From positions 143,311,778-143,375,777 of the forward strand of contig OX578134.1 of assembly GCA_951213105.1 (NCBI GenBank): a stretch of 64,000 bases of DNA. The letters run 5' to 3'. The notes below the pieces were generated by a model, which saw nothing but the letters and a program-made list of their open reading frames with translations, made no database searches and was not told the DNA's origin. Positions 23,070-36,025 of the stretch are shown one piece after another. Origin of the DNA: Amaurobius ferox. Taxonomy: Eukaryota; Arthropoda; Arachnida; Araneae; Amaurobiidae. The number at the start of each line of letters is the position of its first letter. Within the stretch, counting starts at the first letter, position 1. The position numbers and the translations under genes are program-made.

Positions 23070-24090
23070 AAGACATTGCAAGAATAGCCAACTTTGGTTA
23101 TATTTATTTTTAAATTTTTAATGATTCCACATATTTTCCATCCGATTTTATTTTAACTTAAATAAATATAAATTCAGAATGCATCAATATATATATGAAA
23201 AATATTGTTTGTAATTTTAGAAGAATATCGAGAATTTCTTTTATAATAAATATATCGTAATATTTATGTTAGGATTAATATTTTTAAACAAAACGCATTT
23301 AATATGCAACACCAATCATCCGACTGAAAAAAGAAAATAATTCTTTGTTATACATATCGAAACAAAACAAGAACTGCAAAGACTGCATTCCGGATGTAAT
23401 ATTCAAAATTGAGAACTGGTAACTTTTCAAAAGCAGATGCTACCAAACACCTAGTTCCCTTTGCTTTGTGCAAATAAGCTACTCTGATACTCGCACGGTT
23501 TTAATTAAATTAGTTATAGACTGGACAGGCATTAGAATACTTACTAAAGTGAATTCAATTACCATCATTTTGTACAATGTAGATATTTGACTTTTGGAAA
23601 GAAGTGCATTGTTCGGCAGAATTTAATTCTTGAAGAATTTGAAAAGATCAATAAAGGAATAGAAATGAACTCAGACTGCTTTTGTTGGCAGATTGATTTG
23701 AATTTCAATTAAATTAATTTATTTCGTACATTCCTTGGAATATCCCCTTTTTGTGATTTCCTTTCTCTTTTTTTTGTGTTTCTTTGTGGAATTGTATATT
23801 TATCTTTTATGTCTGGCTTGTATTCATTTTTGTTGGGGAACAGATACTTGCAGCACTTAAACATTTTCCACTAAATTATCTATTTTATTTAAAATGTATT
23901 TCCAGAATACAAAATACTCACTCAAGATGCTGTCTGTAATAAAGTCTTGCAAAATAAAATAAGATATCATGTGCACAGAAATAGACTTTATACACGTACG
24001 AAAATTTTTTAAATCTGTAGAGAAGCATTATCAAGAACAAGCAGGAGTCCTTATGTGAATTCATTTAAATACCAATAAATCTGCCAATTA
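23070..24090. other. Stretch with no supported feature
   Basis: AT-rich DNA with no gene, RNA or bounded repeat that I can defend. Confidence 0.5.
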
Positions 24091-24094
24091 CAAA

Positions 24095-25775
24095 ATTAAA
24101 TTAGTGTATTTATTGCTGGCAAAATTAATATATTCTGTTGAGTAATATAGTTCTCACTATATTGAAAATAAAATATTAATATTTTAAAATTTCCGTATAA
24201 GTACAAAGCAATAATATCGTCCATTTTCCGAGGAGCTGAGACTGCTGATATGTATGTAAATTTCTACATGAGTCTGTGGGTGCAATCCGAGAAGAACGAA
24301 TGAAGCGAATCGATGGGAATGTGGTACTTAAATTAAATCACTCAAACTTTTGCAAAAACATATGTAAAATATGTATAACAAATATTAATATCTGAAAGTT
24401 TCATATAAGTACAAAGCAATAATGTCGCCCATTTTCCGAGATCCTGACAATTCCGATATGTGTGTAGACTTGTATATGAGTCTGTGAATGCAATTTGAGA
24501 AGAAAAACTGGAAAAAATCGAGGAAAATTAGGTACGCAAATTAAGTTACTCAAAATGTTGCAAAAATATGTGCAAAATATGTATAACAAATATTAATATC
24601 TGAAAGTTTCATATAAGTACAAAGCAATAATGTCGCCTATTTTCCGAGATCCAGACAATTCCGATATGTGTGTAGACTTGTATATGAGTCTGTGAATGCA
24701 ATTTGAGAAGAAAAACTGGAAAAAATCGAGGAAAATTAGGTACACAAATTAAGTCACTGTTGCAAAAATATGTGCAATGCAGACTTGCTTACTACACATA
24801 ATAAATTAGTGACAAAAGATAACTGCCTTTTGCTACAGTTTGCGTCACTCTTCTATATATTTCTTTATCTTAAAGATAAATTGTTTTAGGCATCTAAAAC
24901 CGGTTAATACAGTTACTAATTTGTTAGATTCTGTATTTCCCAGAATATTTTATTCTATAAAATTTAAGTATTTTAAAATCTGTGTATATATGAACGATAT
25001 TGATTAAAAACAAATCAAACGTTTAAAATGTTGCCCATAATGTTGAAAAAGTAGAGTTGTAAAGTGGCGAAGACAGAAAAACAGTCCACATATTTTACAT
25101 ACGTTTTTGCAATAGTTTGAGCAATTTATTTTAAGTACCAGATTTCAATCGATTCGTTCCATTCGTTCTTCTCGTATCACATCCACTGACTCATGTAGAA
25201 GTCTACACACATATCAGCAGTGACAGGATCTCAGAAAATGGACGATATTCTTGCTTTGTACTTATATGAAACGTTCAAATGTTAATATTTGTTTTTACAT
25301 ATTTTACATATGTTTATGCAATAGTTTAAGCGATTTAATTTAAGTACTGGATTTCCATTTATACATTACATTCGTGTATCCACAGACTCATGTAGAAGTC
25401 TACACACATATCATCAGTGACAGATTCTCAGAAAATGGGCGATATTATTGCTTTGTACTTATATGAAACGTTCAAATATAAATATTTGTTTTTACATATT
25501 TTACATATATTTCTGCAATAGTTTAAGCGATTTAATTTAAGTACAAGATTGCCATCTATTCGTTCCATTCGTTCTCCTCAGATCACATCCATAGACTCAT
25601 GTAGAAGTCTACACACATATCAGCAGTGACAGTTTCTTGGAAAAGGGACGATATTATTGCTTTGTACTTATATTGAAATGTTCAAATAATAATATTCTTA
25701 CTTTCAATATAATAAGAACTATATCACTCAACAGAATAGATTAATTTTGGCAGCAATAAATGCACTAATTTAATT
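24095..25775. mobile_element. Foldback-type palindrome with tandem-array arms
   Basis: The left arm (about 24095-24780) has three ~205-bp units, marked by gtacaaagcaataat at about 24203, 24408 and 24618. The right arm (about 25105-25775) has three units of the inverse sequence, attRttgctttgtac, near 25248, 25445 and 25655. Outer ends also match in inverse: gtgtatttattgctggcaaaa against ttggcagcaataaatgcac. Inverted repeats made of tandem subunits are the hallmark of Foldback (FB) elements. The ~325-bp centre has no open frame of note, so a mobile origin is inferred from architecture only. Confidence 0.6.
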
Positions 25776-25789
25776 TTCGAATTGTAAGA

Positions 25790-25925
25790 TTTGGGTATTT
25801 TAAAATCTGTGGATATTGAAACGGTATTGATTAAAAAAAAATCAAACGCTTAAAATGTTGCCTAAAATTTTAAAAAATGTGGAGCTGTAAAGTGGCAAAG
25901 AAACAAAAACAGATTATATCCTTGC
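25790..25925 (+). repeat. Direct copy of the palindrome centre
   Basis: The block tattttaaaatctgtg..gatattgattaaaa..aatcaaacg.ttaaaatgttgcc..gtaaagtggc is found here just outside the right arm and at about 24970-25085 in the centre of the palindrome, in the same orientation. The palindrome may therefore be part of a larger repeating arrangement. Confidence 0.55.
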
Positions 25926-25989
25926 TATTGTTCAGAGAAGTCACCGCTTTCGACATAAGAAAGAGGGATAAAAACGCCCTCATAACAAT

Positions 25990-26180
25990 TGTAGTCATCC
26001 AATTTCCTTATGCCTGCTTTCGTGAAGCAAATAAAAGTTAAAACAACAACCCATGAAAATGTTAAAGAAAATAGTCTATAACTAAACATAACTATTACCA
26101 GAATCAAAATCATCTCCCTACAGTCACACATACTCAGTTTTATAAATAGAAGAAACTCCAGTCCACTTTTAAAATTTTAA
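25990..26180. repeat. Family F dispersed repeat, copy 1
   Basis: Resembles 40650-40830: taaactaaacataactattaccagaatcaaaatcatctcYc (read with breaks), cagtcacacatactcaNttt and agaaactNcagtc occur in the same order. No coding signature. Confidence 0.5.
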
Positions 26181-26569
26181 CGAGGCGATAAATGTGAGAC
26201 GAGTGCTTCCATGATCCTTGAAATTCATAACTGCTACATAAATTAATTTCGGAAGATTAAGTGGAATGCTCGCTACAAGCAATAACAGTTTGAGTAGTTT
26301 TACATAATTCATGTGACAAGGAGTATGATTTAGACGCTACTTTATTGAACGTGATTTGTGTCATCTCTAAATCTAATTACACGATTGTACGGACGTTAAT
26401 TTAATAAGCGATAATGCATCTGCCGAAGTGTAATTAATTGCTGGACATGTTGTTGTAAGATGGGTAGAGCGCGTTGCTTTAATTAATAATGATATTTGTA
26501 GTGATAAAGTTGTATCCCACTGATTATGATAATTAATTTTCCATATATTAACGAGTATTCTGCCATTTT

Positions 26570-26740
26570 CTTGTGCGATATATTTCATTATTACTGTATG
26601 CATTAAAACCCATACAGTCGCTGTTATTTCCACTAGAACCTTCGACAACGATTGGTTACGATATATTTAATTATTACTGTGTGTATTTAAAGCTACCCAT
26701 ACAATTGCTGTTAATTCCACTAGCAACATTCGGCGACAAG
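26570..26740 (+). repeat. ~105-bp tandem duplication
   Basis: cgatatatttcattattactg..catacagtcgctgttatttcc and cgatatatttaattattactg..catacaattgctgttaattcc are adjacent copies in the same orientation. Open frames across the pair are products of the duplication. Confidence 0.65.
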
Positions 26741-26744
26741 CCTA

Positions 26745-27325
26745 GAAGCTATTTTTTAATCTGTAATAATTTTCTTGCAGAAGTTGTAAATAATGCCCGC
26801 TATGTGACCTCGTAGACCGATTCGTTAGATAGAGCTCACCACGCGAGCAATACATGAATCAGATAGCAGACCATTGTCGGCCTAAACTGGGTCACATCCC
26901 AAATAAGCGCATAAATACGTTTCATTTGAAACAACATGGTGCGAGTATAAAACGTTAATGCATAACTAAGTTAACCCTAAGTTAGTGCATAATTATGCCT
27001 AAATACCCTTAAATCGAAACTACTTACAATACATCAAAACCCTTAGATTAAAAAGCATATACGAATAAAATCCCAAATATAGCAATTTTATCCGATTAAA
27101 GACATATTTTGAAGTCATACTTATAATAATGGCATTATTGTACATTTAGCAATATCTAAATCTTCCTTTAAAACTCGTGAAATTAAAAAAATCTATTGAT
27201 TAAACACGATTCATGTCTAGACATGGAAAATCATTCTTGCAAATTATCGGATTGACAGAGGTAAAAAATTGGCTCTGGCAGTTTTGGGCCGTATTAAATC
27301 AATATTAAAAAAACAATTTATTTTC
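26745..27325. other. Stretch with no supported feature
   Basis: AT-rich. A small local repeat (taactaagttaaccctaagttagtgcataa) is visible near 26960-26995. No gene or RNA seen. Confidence 0.5.
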
Positions 27326-27329
27326 AATT

Positions 27330-27735
27330 TTTAACACTTTACAATATAGTTGAAATGTGTTTATGACATTGTTCTTTCTTTCTGCATGTCTGTTTACCTG
27401 TCCGTTCTCACGATAGTTGGCGTAAAACTGACTTTATCAAAATGAAATTTCAGTATGGTGTTGAGACGGTCTGTGGAACATTTGGGAATGCAATTGAATA
27501 ATATGAATCAATTAGTTTTGGATTGAACCAGGGTTGAAAAAATGAGATACATTGAACCCTATGGGATCTAATTTTTCAAACATTTCTTAAGAGAAGTTAA
27601 AATTCACAAATTGCTTCCGAAATTTTAGCAAATATTCAAATTATCCCATAAATATATTTAAAAAAAAAATTCAGCAAAATATGTTCCGTAGTTTTTTAAA
27701 TAAAAAGTAATATATTAATTACACCCATATAAAAA
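27330..27735 (-). repeat. Family B dispersed repeat, copy B2 (inverted, partial)
   Basis: Inverted relative to 17000-17768: aacactttacaatatagttg, cataaacac-like, aaaatgaaatttcagtatg, gacggtctgtgg and atgagatacattgaaccc match the reverse complement of B1 in reverse order. It abuts family A copy A5. Confidence 0.6.
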
Positions 27736-28673
27736 GCTGATGTGGGCAGTATGACTTTCCTTATATAATGCAAGGGATTTACTACTTTTACAGATAAAAA
27801 AAATTTATTCTTATAGCAGATACTCATATGCTTTGCAGAATATTGAATTTTCTTCAATAAGTCATTATTTTCATTGATTTAGCGAAATTTTTATCCATTT
27901 GGCGAGAATTTCGTTAATTTGGCAACATTTTAAAATGTCGCCAAGTTGGTGACATTCCGTTAAATCTGTCGTCAAAATCTCGCCAAGCTTTATGAACGGT
28001 GAAATAAGTTATTCTTACTGCAGATAAATGACTATTGGCGTTCAAATATAAGTATTACTCAAAGCATATTTTCTCGTGAATGGAACGAGTTAGATCCACG
28101 GGAATGATGTCACCAAATTTATCGCATGATATTACATATGAAAAGTGAATATTTTTTTAATTTATGGGATATTTTGATAAATTTATTTGAAAAATGTGCA
28201 ATATCTCGAGAATGGTTCATGCTAGAGTTCTAAAGTTTATGTCAATCGTTTTCTAAGGAAAAATTACATAAGAAAGTCTATTTGCGTAACTTTATTGCAG
28301 GTTTTTATTTTTTAATGATTTTTTCAAAATTTCACTCAAAAATTTAGTTAGTCCAGAACATTCGATTGCGTTTTAAAGCAATAGGCTTCCAGTATTCACG
28401 AATTGTGATTTTTGTACCAAATTTCATTCAAATCGCTCCATGAAATATCGTCTCCACAGTCTCACTGACACACACACACACATACTTTCATACTCAAACA
28501 CACATATACACATACACACACATACTTTCACATACACACACATACACACACACACACATACATCATCTCAAAAGTGTTCGATTCGTGATCAAGGATGCTT
28601 GAAAAGTGCTCTCCCGTCGAAATGTTCGACCCCGTCACAATGTTTTCCTTATACATTATGTATATAAGGAAAG
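27736..28673 (+). repeat. Family A2-type element, copy A5
   Basis: Starts gctgatgtgggcagtatgac and ends with the near-perfect palindrome TTTCCTTATACATTATG/TATATAAGGAAAG at about 28643-28673. The interior differs from A1-A3: it has a tcgccaa/ttggcga-rich block (27900-27990), tatctcgagaatggttcatg and a CA tract (28470-28560). It matches A6 along its whole length, so the two form a subfamily sharing the ends of family A. Confidence 0.75.
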
Positions 28674-28857
28674 TGATATGTATATATACTCTTTAAAACA
28701 AAATATGGCATCCATCTTTTTTCCCAGTGTGAAAATCATGATTTATAACGCTTTTTGAAATTTAGATTTAGTGTTGCTTCTGTACTAAACCCGCTTTATT
28801 TTTTTTTCTGTGCGTCTATATTCTGCGCCAACGCAATTACAATATTTTTTACTTTAA

Positions 28858-29147
28858 CCTTTTGCTTACGGGTGGGACAGCGGCAATCCCAATCGAAGAA
28901 TTGGAGTTGACGCTGGCAGTTCTATCCCGCTTTGCAGACATTGGTGTCCTTGCATTGGCGTCCATGGAAATCGCCGTCAGAAACATGACACCTACTGGAG
29001 CAGGTGCAATGTTTCTGTCGGTGTTTTCCATTTACGCCAATGTCTGCAAAGGGAGATCGATTTGTTTAGGATAGGATATATCAAATACCTGTCTTTTTGG
29101 GAGGTTCTTCGCTTGGGTTTGACGCTGTCCCACCCGTAAGCAAAAGG
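28858..29147. mobile_element. piggyBac-like hairpin MITE, 290 bp
   Basis: The ends are inverted repeats: CCTTTTGCTTACGGGTGGGA at 28858 and its exact complement ending at 29147, extending a further six bases (CAGCG and beyond). TTAA lies just outside on the left; the right flank is TGTA, so the target duplication is not exact. The interior is also palindromic (ctttgcagacattgg near 28929 against ccaatgtctgcaaag near 29037). CCYTTTGC next to TTAA suggests piggyBac ancestry. No transposase; the 60-70-codon frames are shadows of the palindrome. Confidence 0.7.
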
Positions 29148-29204
29148 TGTAATGATCATCAAACTTTGATTATTTCTACAACGAAGTCTAATTTTAACGT
29201 ATGC

Positions 29205-29670
29205 AGAATGTAAGCAAACCAAGCTGTAAGATGAGTTGTATAAGAATTGCTAAATATTTAGCGCAAATTTATTCAGCTCTGGAGTCTGAAATATAGAAGA
29301 TATTAATAAAATATTCATTGATTTTACATAGAGAAGCAGACGATTTTATAGCTCTGCCTTTTCCCATGAATCGTGAAATTAGAAAGTACTTTTAAGTCCA
29401 TAGATTTAAGTTTCTAAGTAAAATAAATTATTGTAGTACTGTGATAATTTATGAGAATGTAGACAAGTGATTGCAAGATGAGTTGTAAAAGAATAGCTGA
29501 ATTTTTTCACCCAAAATTATTTAACTCTGGAGTCAGGAATAAAAATGTATGCTTGAAATATTCACTGCTTTTACATAGAGAGCCAGACGATTTATATTTC
29601 GATGACGTCATTTGGGATAAAGTTAATTTTTTTAAGAAGATAAGTTTTCAAGTAAAATAAATTGTGTTAG
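29205..29670 (+). repeat. Pair of direct repeats spaced ~245 bp
   Basis: agatgagttgtaYaagaat, tctggagtc, ttttacatagagaRNcagac and agtaaaataaattRt recur in order at about 29228-29430 and 29475-29665. A local tandem duplication, no coding signature. Confidence 0.6.
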
Positions 29671-30215
29671 TTCTGTTATAATAAAAAAAATATCACTGCT
29701 GAATATATCACATTTTAGAGATGCGATACATTCAGCGGATAGCATTTCAGTTCGAAAGTGTTTCATAATCATTGCTTTATGCATAATTGATCTTTCTATA
29801 TTTCTTACTATTCACATTTTCAGCTGTCATTTGAAAAATAAACGAGATTTATGGGTAAACGTTAGTGTGCTTTTAAATATCATGATAATGTGATCCTACT
29901 TCAACTTTTAAAATAATCTTTAGAAGTTGTTTCCTATTGGGAGTAGAGGTAATTTTATACCAAATTTCGTGGTTTTACGTTGCCTTAGAATGTCCACTAC
30001 TCGCAACAGAATCATATATTTTTCGCTAACTATTTCATGTTCCCTTAACTGTTTAATTAATTTCCATTGACAACATAATTATTTTGCTTTAACTATTTTA
30101 CGTATTAGTACAGCGTATAATTTTCCTAAAAAATCTTCTTGTTCCTATATTTACAGAATTAATTCAATTTACAAAAATATATTGTTGAAATTTTGGGAAT
30201 GCAAATTCTAAAATA
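29670..30215. other. Stretch with no supported feature
   Basis: AT-rich DNA with no gene, RNA or bounded repeat recognised. Confidence 0.5.
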
Positions 30216-30219
30216 AAAT

Positions 30220-30990
30220 TATTCGAATGCGTTAATTTGTGCGTAATGATTCATTATTCATTAACTACTGCTTTCTCTCAATTTAAAATGTCCCTTACAG
30301 ACAAAATACGAAAATGAAATAATTAAGTTTTCTTTCTGTTCAAGATTAAAAGTCTCCAAAAACATTCAAATGAATCGTGGAATATCAATTCTTAGTCACC
30401 TTTTTACAAAGTAAAAGATTAGAGTTGAAACAAAATATTGACTCCTGGAGAGTCATTATCACCAACGAAAACAAATTCACTCTACAAAAAGGGATAATGA
30501 CTCCGATAAGAAAGACATTTTTTTACCTACAGTATTTCTTAGGTTGACATTTAATTTGAACACATTTCAATGCGTACGGTAATGTGTCACCTTAAGTCAG
30601 GAAACTTCATTACTTCATGAAGCCTAATTGCCCTTCAACCAAGAAAAATGAAGGAATTATCTTCAATTTTCTTTACATATTTTACAGTAAGGAGGTTCTT
30701 CAGGAGAGAGTATTTTTTTTTTTAATTAAAAATAAACGTATCGTGAGCAAAAATAATTACGGATGTGGTTTCTGTTTAGGTGAAACTTTCTCGCTTTGGG
30801 GAACATTTTAATTTAGATAGAAATGATTTATGGATAATCTTCAACTTCCCTTTAAGGAGGAGAAGACTGGAATTTAAACAACAGTATTTTATTTACATTT
30901 GATTTTGGGTGGAAATGATTTTATGTGGAAATAATAAATTTATATTAATTGTATTGGTTTTTTACAGATTTTTCTATAAACATTTTGTCT
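30220..30990 (+). repeat. Family D dispersed element, copy D1
   Basis: Family D landmarks in order: aatttgtgcgtaatgaNtNattattc, gattaaaagtctccaa, agattagagttgaaacaaaa, ccaacgaaaacaaattcact, aatgtgtcaccttaagtcag, ttcatgaagcctaattgc, cttcaggagagagtatttt, aattaaaaataaacgt, ggtgaaactttctcgctt. Copies D2 and D3 repeat this order. A 64-codon frame starting MKPNC is present here and in D3 but is broken in D2, so I do not call it a gene. Confidence 0.7.
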
Positions 30991-31044
30991 TGAAAATGTT
31001 CCCATAAAACTCTTGACAATTTCACATATAAACTTGAACCGAAA

Positions 31045-32440
31045 GTGTTAATTTGTGCGTAATGAACTATTACTATTCATTTACAAGTGCTGTTTCTCAA
31101 TTTAAAAGGACCCGTACAGACATAATAAGAAAAATAAATAAGTTTTCTTTATGTTCAAGATTAAAAGTCTCCAACAACATCCAAATGAATCGTTCAATAT
31201 CACTTCTTAGTCACCTTTCTACAAAGTAAAAGATTAGAGTTGAAACAAAATATCGACTCCTAGACTGAGAGTCATTAACACCAACGAAAACAAATTCACT
31301 CAGCAAAAAGCGATAACGACTCCGATAACAAAGAAATTTTTCTACCTACAATCTTTCCGAGGTTGACATTTAATTTGAACACATTTCGATACGTACGGTA
31401 ATGTGTCACCTTAAGTCAGGAAACTTCATTACTTCATGAAGCCTTAATTGCTTGCTCCCCAGCAAAAAAAAAATGAATGAATTCTCTTCAATTTTCTTTA
31501 TCTCTTTTACAGTAAGGAGAGAGTACTTCAGGAGAGAGTATTTTCTTTAATTAAAAATAAACGTGTAGTGAGGAAAAGAATTACGGATGTAGATTCTGCT
31601 TAGGTGAAACTTTCTCGCTTTGAGGAGCATTTTAATTTAGTGAGAATTGATTTATGGATAATCTTCAACTTTATTGAAGGAAAATACTGGAATGTAGACA
31701 AACATATTTTATTTACATTTGTTTTTGATTCGAGAGATAATGAGTTTCTGTAGAAATCATAAATTTATATTAATTGTATTGGTTTTTTAAAGATATTTAT
31801 ATAATATCTTTGTCTTGAAAATTTTCCCACAAAACTGTTGAAATTTTCACACATGTGATAATTACAATAGTAACATTATTTTTGAAACACTGAATATTAA
31901 TATAATACATATGTATGCTATATTTACTCAAGCAAGAGACCTTAAAATATGTCTCAAAATACAGTATTTATAAGATTTTAATCATATAACCTATAAATAA
32001 TAATGTATTGTACTTATTTTTCTTACAAAAACTTATATAAACAGGAAATTTATGTAGAATGCTGTAATTATATGGTTGAAAATGGTGTGTACACTTCATT
32101 TTCAACGGAACTAATAATGTTTTTTTTCTTTTGAACAATTATTTTGTACAATCGTATAAATTTTCAAAAAATATCGCAAGTGGCATATTCAGAACCGGGA
32201 ACAGAAATCTTTATTGAACCCACTTTTACCTCCAAAATTTGACGTTGAATCCGTATCAGTCATCATTTGAGCTCTTTTTCTTGCCAATCCTGAGAAATAG
32301 ATGCTTCTGAAAGACGTTTAAAAAAACACAAATGGCAAATTTTCATTGTTACCAATCATGTTTATTACACACACATAGACACACTTAATCTTAATTTACT
32401 TCAGGGTATTTTATTTTCCATACAGTGGTATGTCAAAATT
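31045..32440 (+). repeat. Family D dispersed element, copy D2 with tail
   Basis: Follows D1 head to tail about 815 bp downstream and repeats the same landmarks to about 31830. Near 32160-32320 it carries one unit of the family D tail (atcgcaagtggcatattcagaaccgg..., then gcYaatcctgagaaatagatg) and ends near ttaccaatcatgtttattac, a CACA tract and ccatacagtggtatgtc. The same tail ends D3, which supports a common 3' end. Confidence 0.65.
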
Positions 32441-32449
32441 TGGAATATT

Positions 32450-34550
32450 ATTGATAGTTAATAAATGATTATCTTTTATATGTATTAATTTTCCCTTGTA
32501 AAACTGCAATAAAAAATAATATGTTTAATTTAAAAATATATATTTTGTTTAAATTAATTTTTGATATGGGGGCCTCTTTGGAAAGACATTTCCTTTTGTA
32601 TGCGAAACACAATGTATATTGCATTTAAATTTTGGAATTAAAATGGACATCAAAATTACAGAAAATTGTATTATCCAACCCTTCGCCTGTCAAAGATTAA
32701 TCAATCTCCATTTAAATACAGATTTTGTAAAAGTAAATGTAAGTATGTAATTTTGGAATACTTCATTATTTACTCAACATTTTCAAGATTTTTGATAAAG
32801 TTGTAATTTTTTCTAACAATGTGATATGTAATACAAAACACAATTTATTGTATACAATTTACGTTCTTACAATTTTGCAAAATATGATTTCAAATAGCCC
32901 ATTTTCATTGTAAGTATCTTTTGGCCGATTCTATTTAGATATTCAAAATGATATAAGAAAATAAAAATCTATTTACTGGGTAATGTCTGTTTTTTCTCAG
33001 AAATTTTACATTCTCCAAACACACCAATTTCTCGTTTTAGTGCTATTTACAAATGACAAAAAAGTTTAGTACAAAGGAATCCCATAATTTTAGAATCAAT
33101 AACTCAAATACAAATGCATGTTACTTAATAAAGTATATATACTCAGGAAATTAATGAAATGATCTACCTACATGAGTTTTTATGTTGACATTTAATTTTA
33201 ACACGTTTCTATACGTAAAGTAATATGCCAACTTGAGACAGGAAATTGAATACTTCGAAAAGCCTCATTACACAACAAAATAATCGAAAAAACAATTATT
33301 TTATTTGCTGTACTCATTTATTAGTTAGAAAGTTCTGCTTGAAAGAATTTTTAAGTTATTTAAAAGTAAAGTGCTATGATTAAAAGAATTAAGGATGTAA
33401 CACTTTCTTAGGAGCGATTTCTTACTTATAGAATCAACGTATTCAAATAAAATCAGTGTGTTGATATTTTTGATTAGGGTTAGAAAGAGCAGAAAGATTC
33501 AACCTTTGAGAAGTGCTTTTCCTAGTGTCGTAACACAAAATGTATTTTCTTAAAAGATCCGTTATAATGGCGCGAAAAAGAGGAATAATTGTTATAATTA
33601 AGAATTTTATGTAGTTAAAGCTAAAATGGTGCAACCAGTTATGTTAATTGGTGTTAATTTATGTTAGTATTATGTTAATTAATATTCCTTTACAGAACTC
33701 AAGCTAAAGAAAATAATTGGTGAGTTTTAATAGCGGCAAACAACGCAATGTATAAATTAATAATGAGTTCCACTAACACGAATTTACGACTATGAATATT
33801 AAGTACAATTTGACAATTTATTAGTATGTAAGTTAATTATTACCTTACTGCGCCACACTATGTGTGTTATTAAAAATGTATTTATCTCAATAATTATTAT
33901 TGTAGTAAAAATGCAAATGTTTATTTCATTTTTTGCTTTTGTCACTCCTAAAATCACTTTATTCAAATAAAATCAGTTTGTTGATGTTTTTGATAGGGTT
34001 AGAAATAGTAGAAATATCCAACCTTTCAAAAAGTGATTTTCCCAATCTCTTAACAAAAATGTATTTCTTAGAAGAACTCTTATTATACGTAGAACTATTT
34101 GTCTTATTAAAAATGTTTTTATATCAATAATTTTTTTACATGAAAATCAATACTCGTTAAAGTAAAAAATGTAATTGTTTAATTTGTTAAAAATTGTTTT
34201 CGCATTATTGAAAGTTTTTTCAATACTTTTTTTGTAGAGATTGTATCAAAAATACAATGGTTTAATTTTTGTTTCGTGCTTTTTTACAAAAAATTATCTC
34301 ATGAAAATTAAAATATTATTTCGTAATGTTCGAATAAAACGTAGTTTTAACTTTTAATATAGTTAGGTTTACCTTTTCATGTGCAGAAATAAATATATCT
34401 CTTGATACATATTGTATTGATTAGTCATGTAAACTTTAAATTAGCAGTTATTTCTTAGTTACAGACTAACATATTACTTCAGTGAGTAAAGGAATGTAAT
34501 GCGTTTCATTATGTTCTTGACATACAAAATATGTGAATATGTGTACAGTT
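32450..34550. other. AT-rich stretch with decayed family D fragment
   Basis: About 33170-33430 is a diverged family D piece (acctacatgagtttttatgttgacatttaatttYaacac, read with breaks). About 33430-33560 and 33955-34085 are diverged direct copies of each other (aataaaatcagtNtgttgat, tagggttagaaa, aaaatgtatttctta). The rest shows no gene or RNA. Confidence 0.5.
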
Positions 34551-34555
34551 ATTAA

Positions 34556-36019
34556 ACTCGCCGAATATCCTTTGAAAATCAACGGTCTCACAATAAGCAA
34601 CCCCGGAATAACGTGAATTATTGAATAATTCGATTTTTGCAATAACCCATTTCAAATTATTCAGCCGTATACTAACTTTCAAATATCTGTCTCACTTCGA
34701 ACTGGGCATTTATCTTTTATTCATCCAATTCAACATTTTGGTGTGGGACATCCATAAATTAAAAAATATTATAAAACTGAAATTATACACTTTATTCCTA
34801 TTTAAATATCCTTGCCCCAATTTTAAAGTCTATATCTCATTGCAAAATTCGTTTTGCTATCATTTCACATTTCGAACGTTTTGGTGTGAAGCACACATTA
34901 AATGAATATACTTGAAAAATGCTATTTTTCCAGAGGTTTTATATATTGATTAACCTGTGCATCAAATTTCAAGTTTCCATCTCTCATTTCACCATTCAAA
35001 CGTTTCGTTGAGGAGCCCCCCCCCTCCGTTCTGTAGAACATTATTGAAAAACTCGATCTTCTTTAATCTTACGATTGACCCGTGTATCAAATTTCAAGTC
35101 TATATCTCATTTAAAAGAAAGCGTTTCTTATTTCTTCGTAAATAAAACATTTTTTGAGCGGCACTACTAACTGAAATTTTACATGTTCTTCTTTCGAACT
35201 GTCTACCCTCGCATCCAATTTATAATCTATATCTGATCGTGAAATATATTTTTCTATCATTTGCCCTATCGAAACTTTTGGTTTGGAGCACACTCCTTGA
35301 CTAAACATTTTTGAAAAATTCGAATTTTCTGAGGGTTATAATGTCCGATTGATCCGTGTACCACATTGCAAGACATTATCTCACATAAAAAATGGTTTCT
35401 TCACTTATTCGAAAAATAGAACATTTCACAGTGCAGAAAACTGAAACTGCACACTTTCTTCTTTTCAAGCTATCTACTCGTACACCACATTTGAAGTCTA
35501 TATCTCATCGCAAAGAGTGCTTTTCTGTCATTTAATTTTTCGAACGTTTTGGGGTAGAGCATCCCATTAAATGAATATTTAAGTAAAATGTTGTTCTTTT
35601 TTGGTCTTTTATCATATGATTAACCTATATACCAAATTTTAAGTCACTTTAAATTTTTAAAGAAAGCGCTTCTCATTTATTCGTAAAATCAGACATTTTA
35701 GTGTGAGGCACCCCCTAAAGTAGCAAATATTGGTAATCTGAAATTGCACACTTTTTTTCTTTCAAACAGTTTATCAGCACGTCAAGTTTGAAGTATCTAT
35801 CTTATCGCAAAACATGGTTTTCTATAATTTCACTTTTCGAACGTTTGGGTGTGAAGCAACCCCTCTACAGAACATTTTGGGAAAATTCGATTTGTACAGG
35901 TTTTTTTTATCAAACTATCGAACCGTGTATCAGATATTAAGTCCTATTCGGGCAAGATCTATTCGGGAAGTGCCTAAGAAATGCGTGACTGACAGACGGA
36001 CACTTAGCAATTAGTATAC
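34556..36019 (+). repeat. Family C element C2
   Basis: Begins cgccgaatatcctttgaaaatcaac and ends gtgactgacagacggacacttagcaattagtatac. The interior is a degenerate array of ~150-bp units with aacNttttggtgtg..gcac markers near 34735, 34880, 35000, 35150, 35275, 35415, 35550, 35700 and 35845. Short open frames inside reflect the unit and not a gene. Confidence 0.7.
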
Positions 36020-36025
36020 GAGTAT

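Noticed and set aside
30617..30811. MKPNC... frame shared by D1 and D3 as a possible small gene
   Set aside because: The similarity comes from the DNA repeat; the D2 copy has a stop and frameshifts at the same place and the frames diverge downstream.
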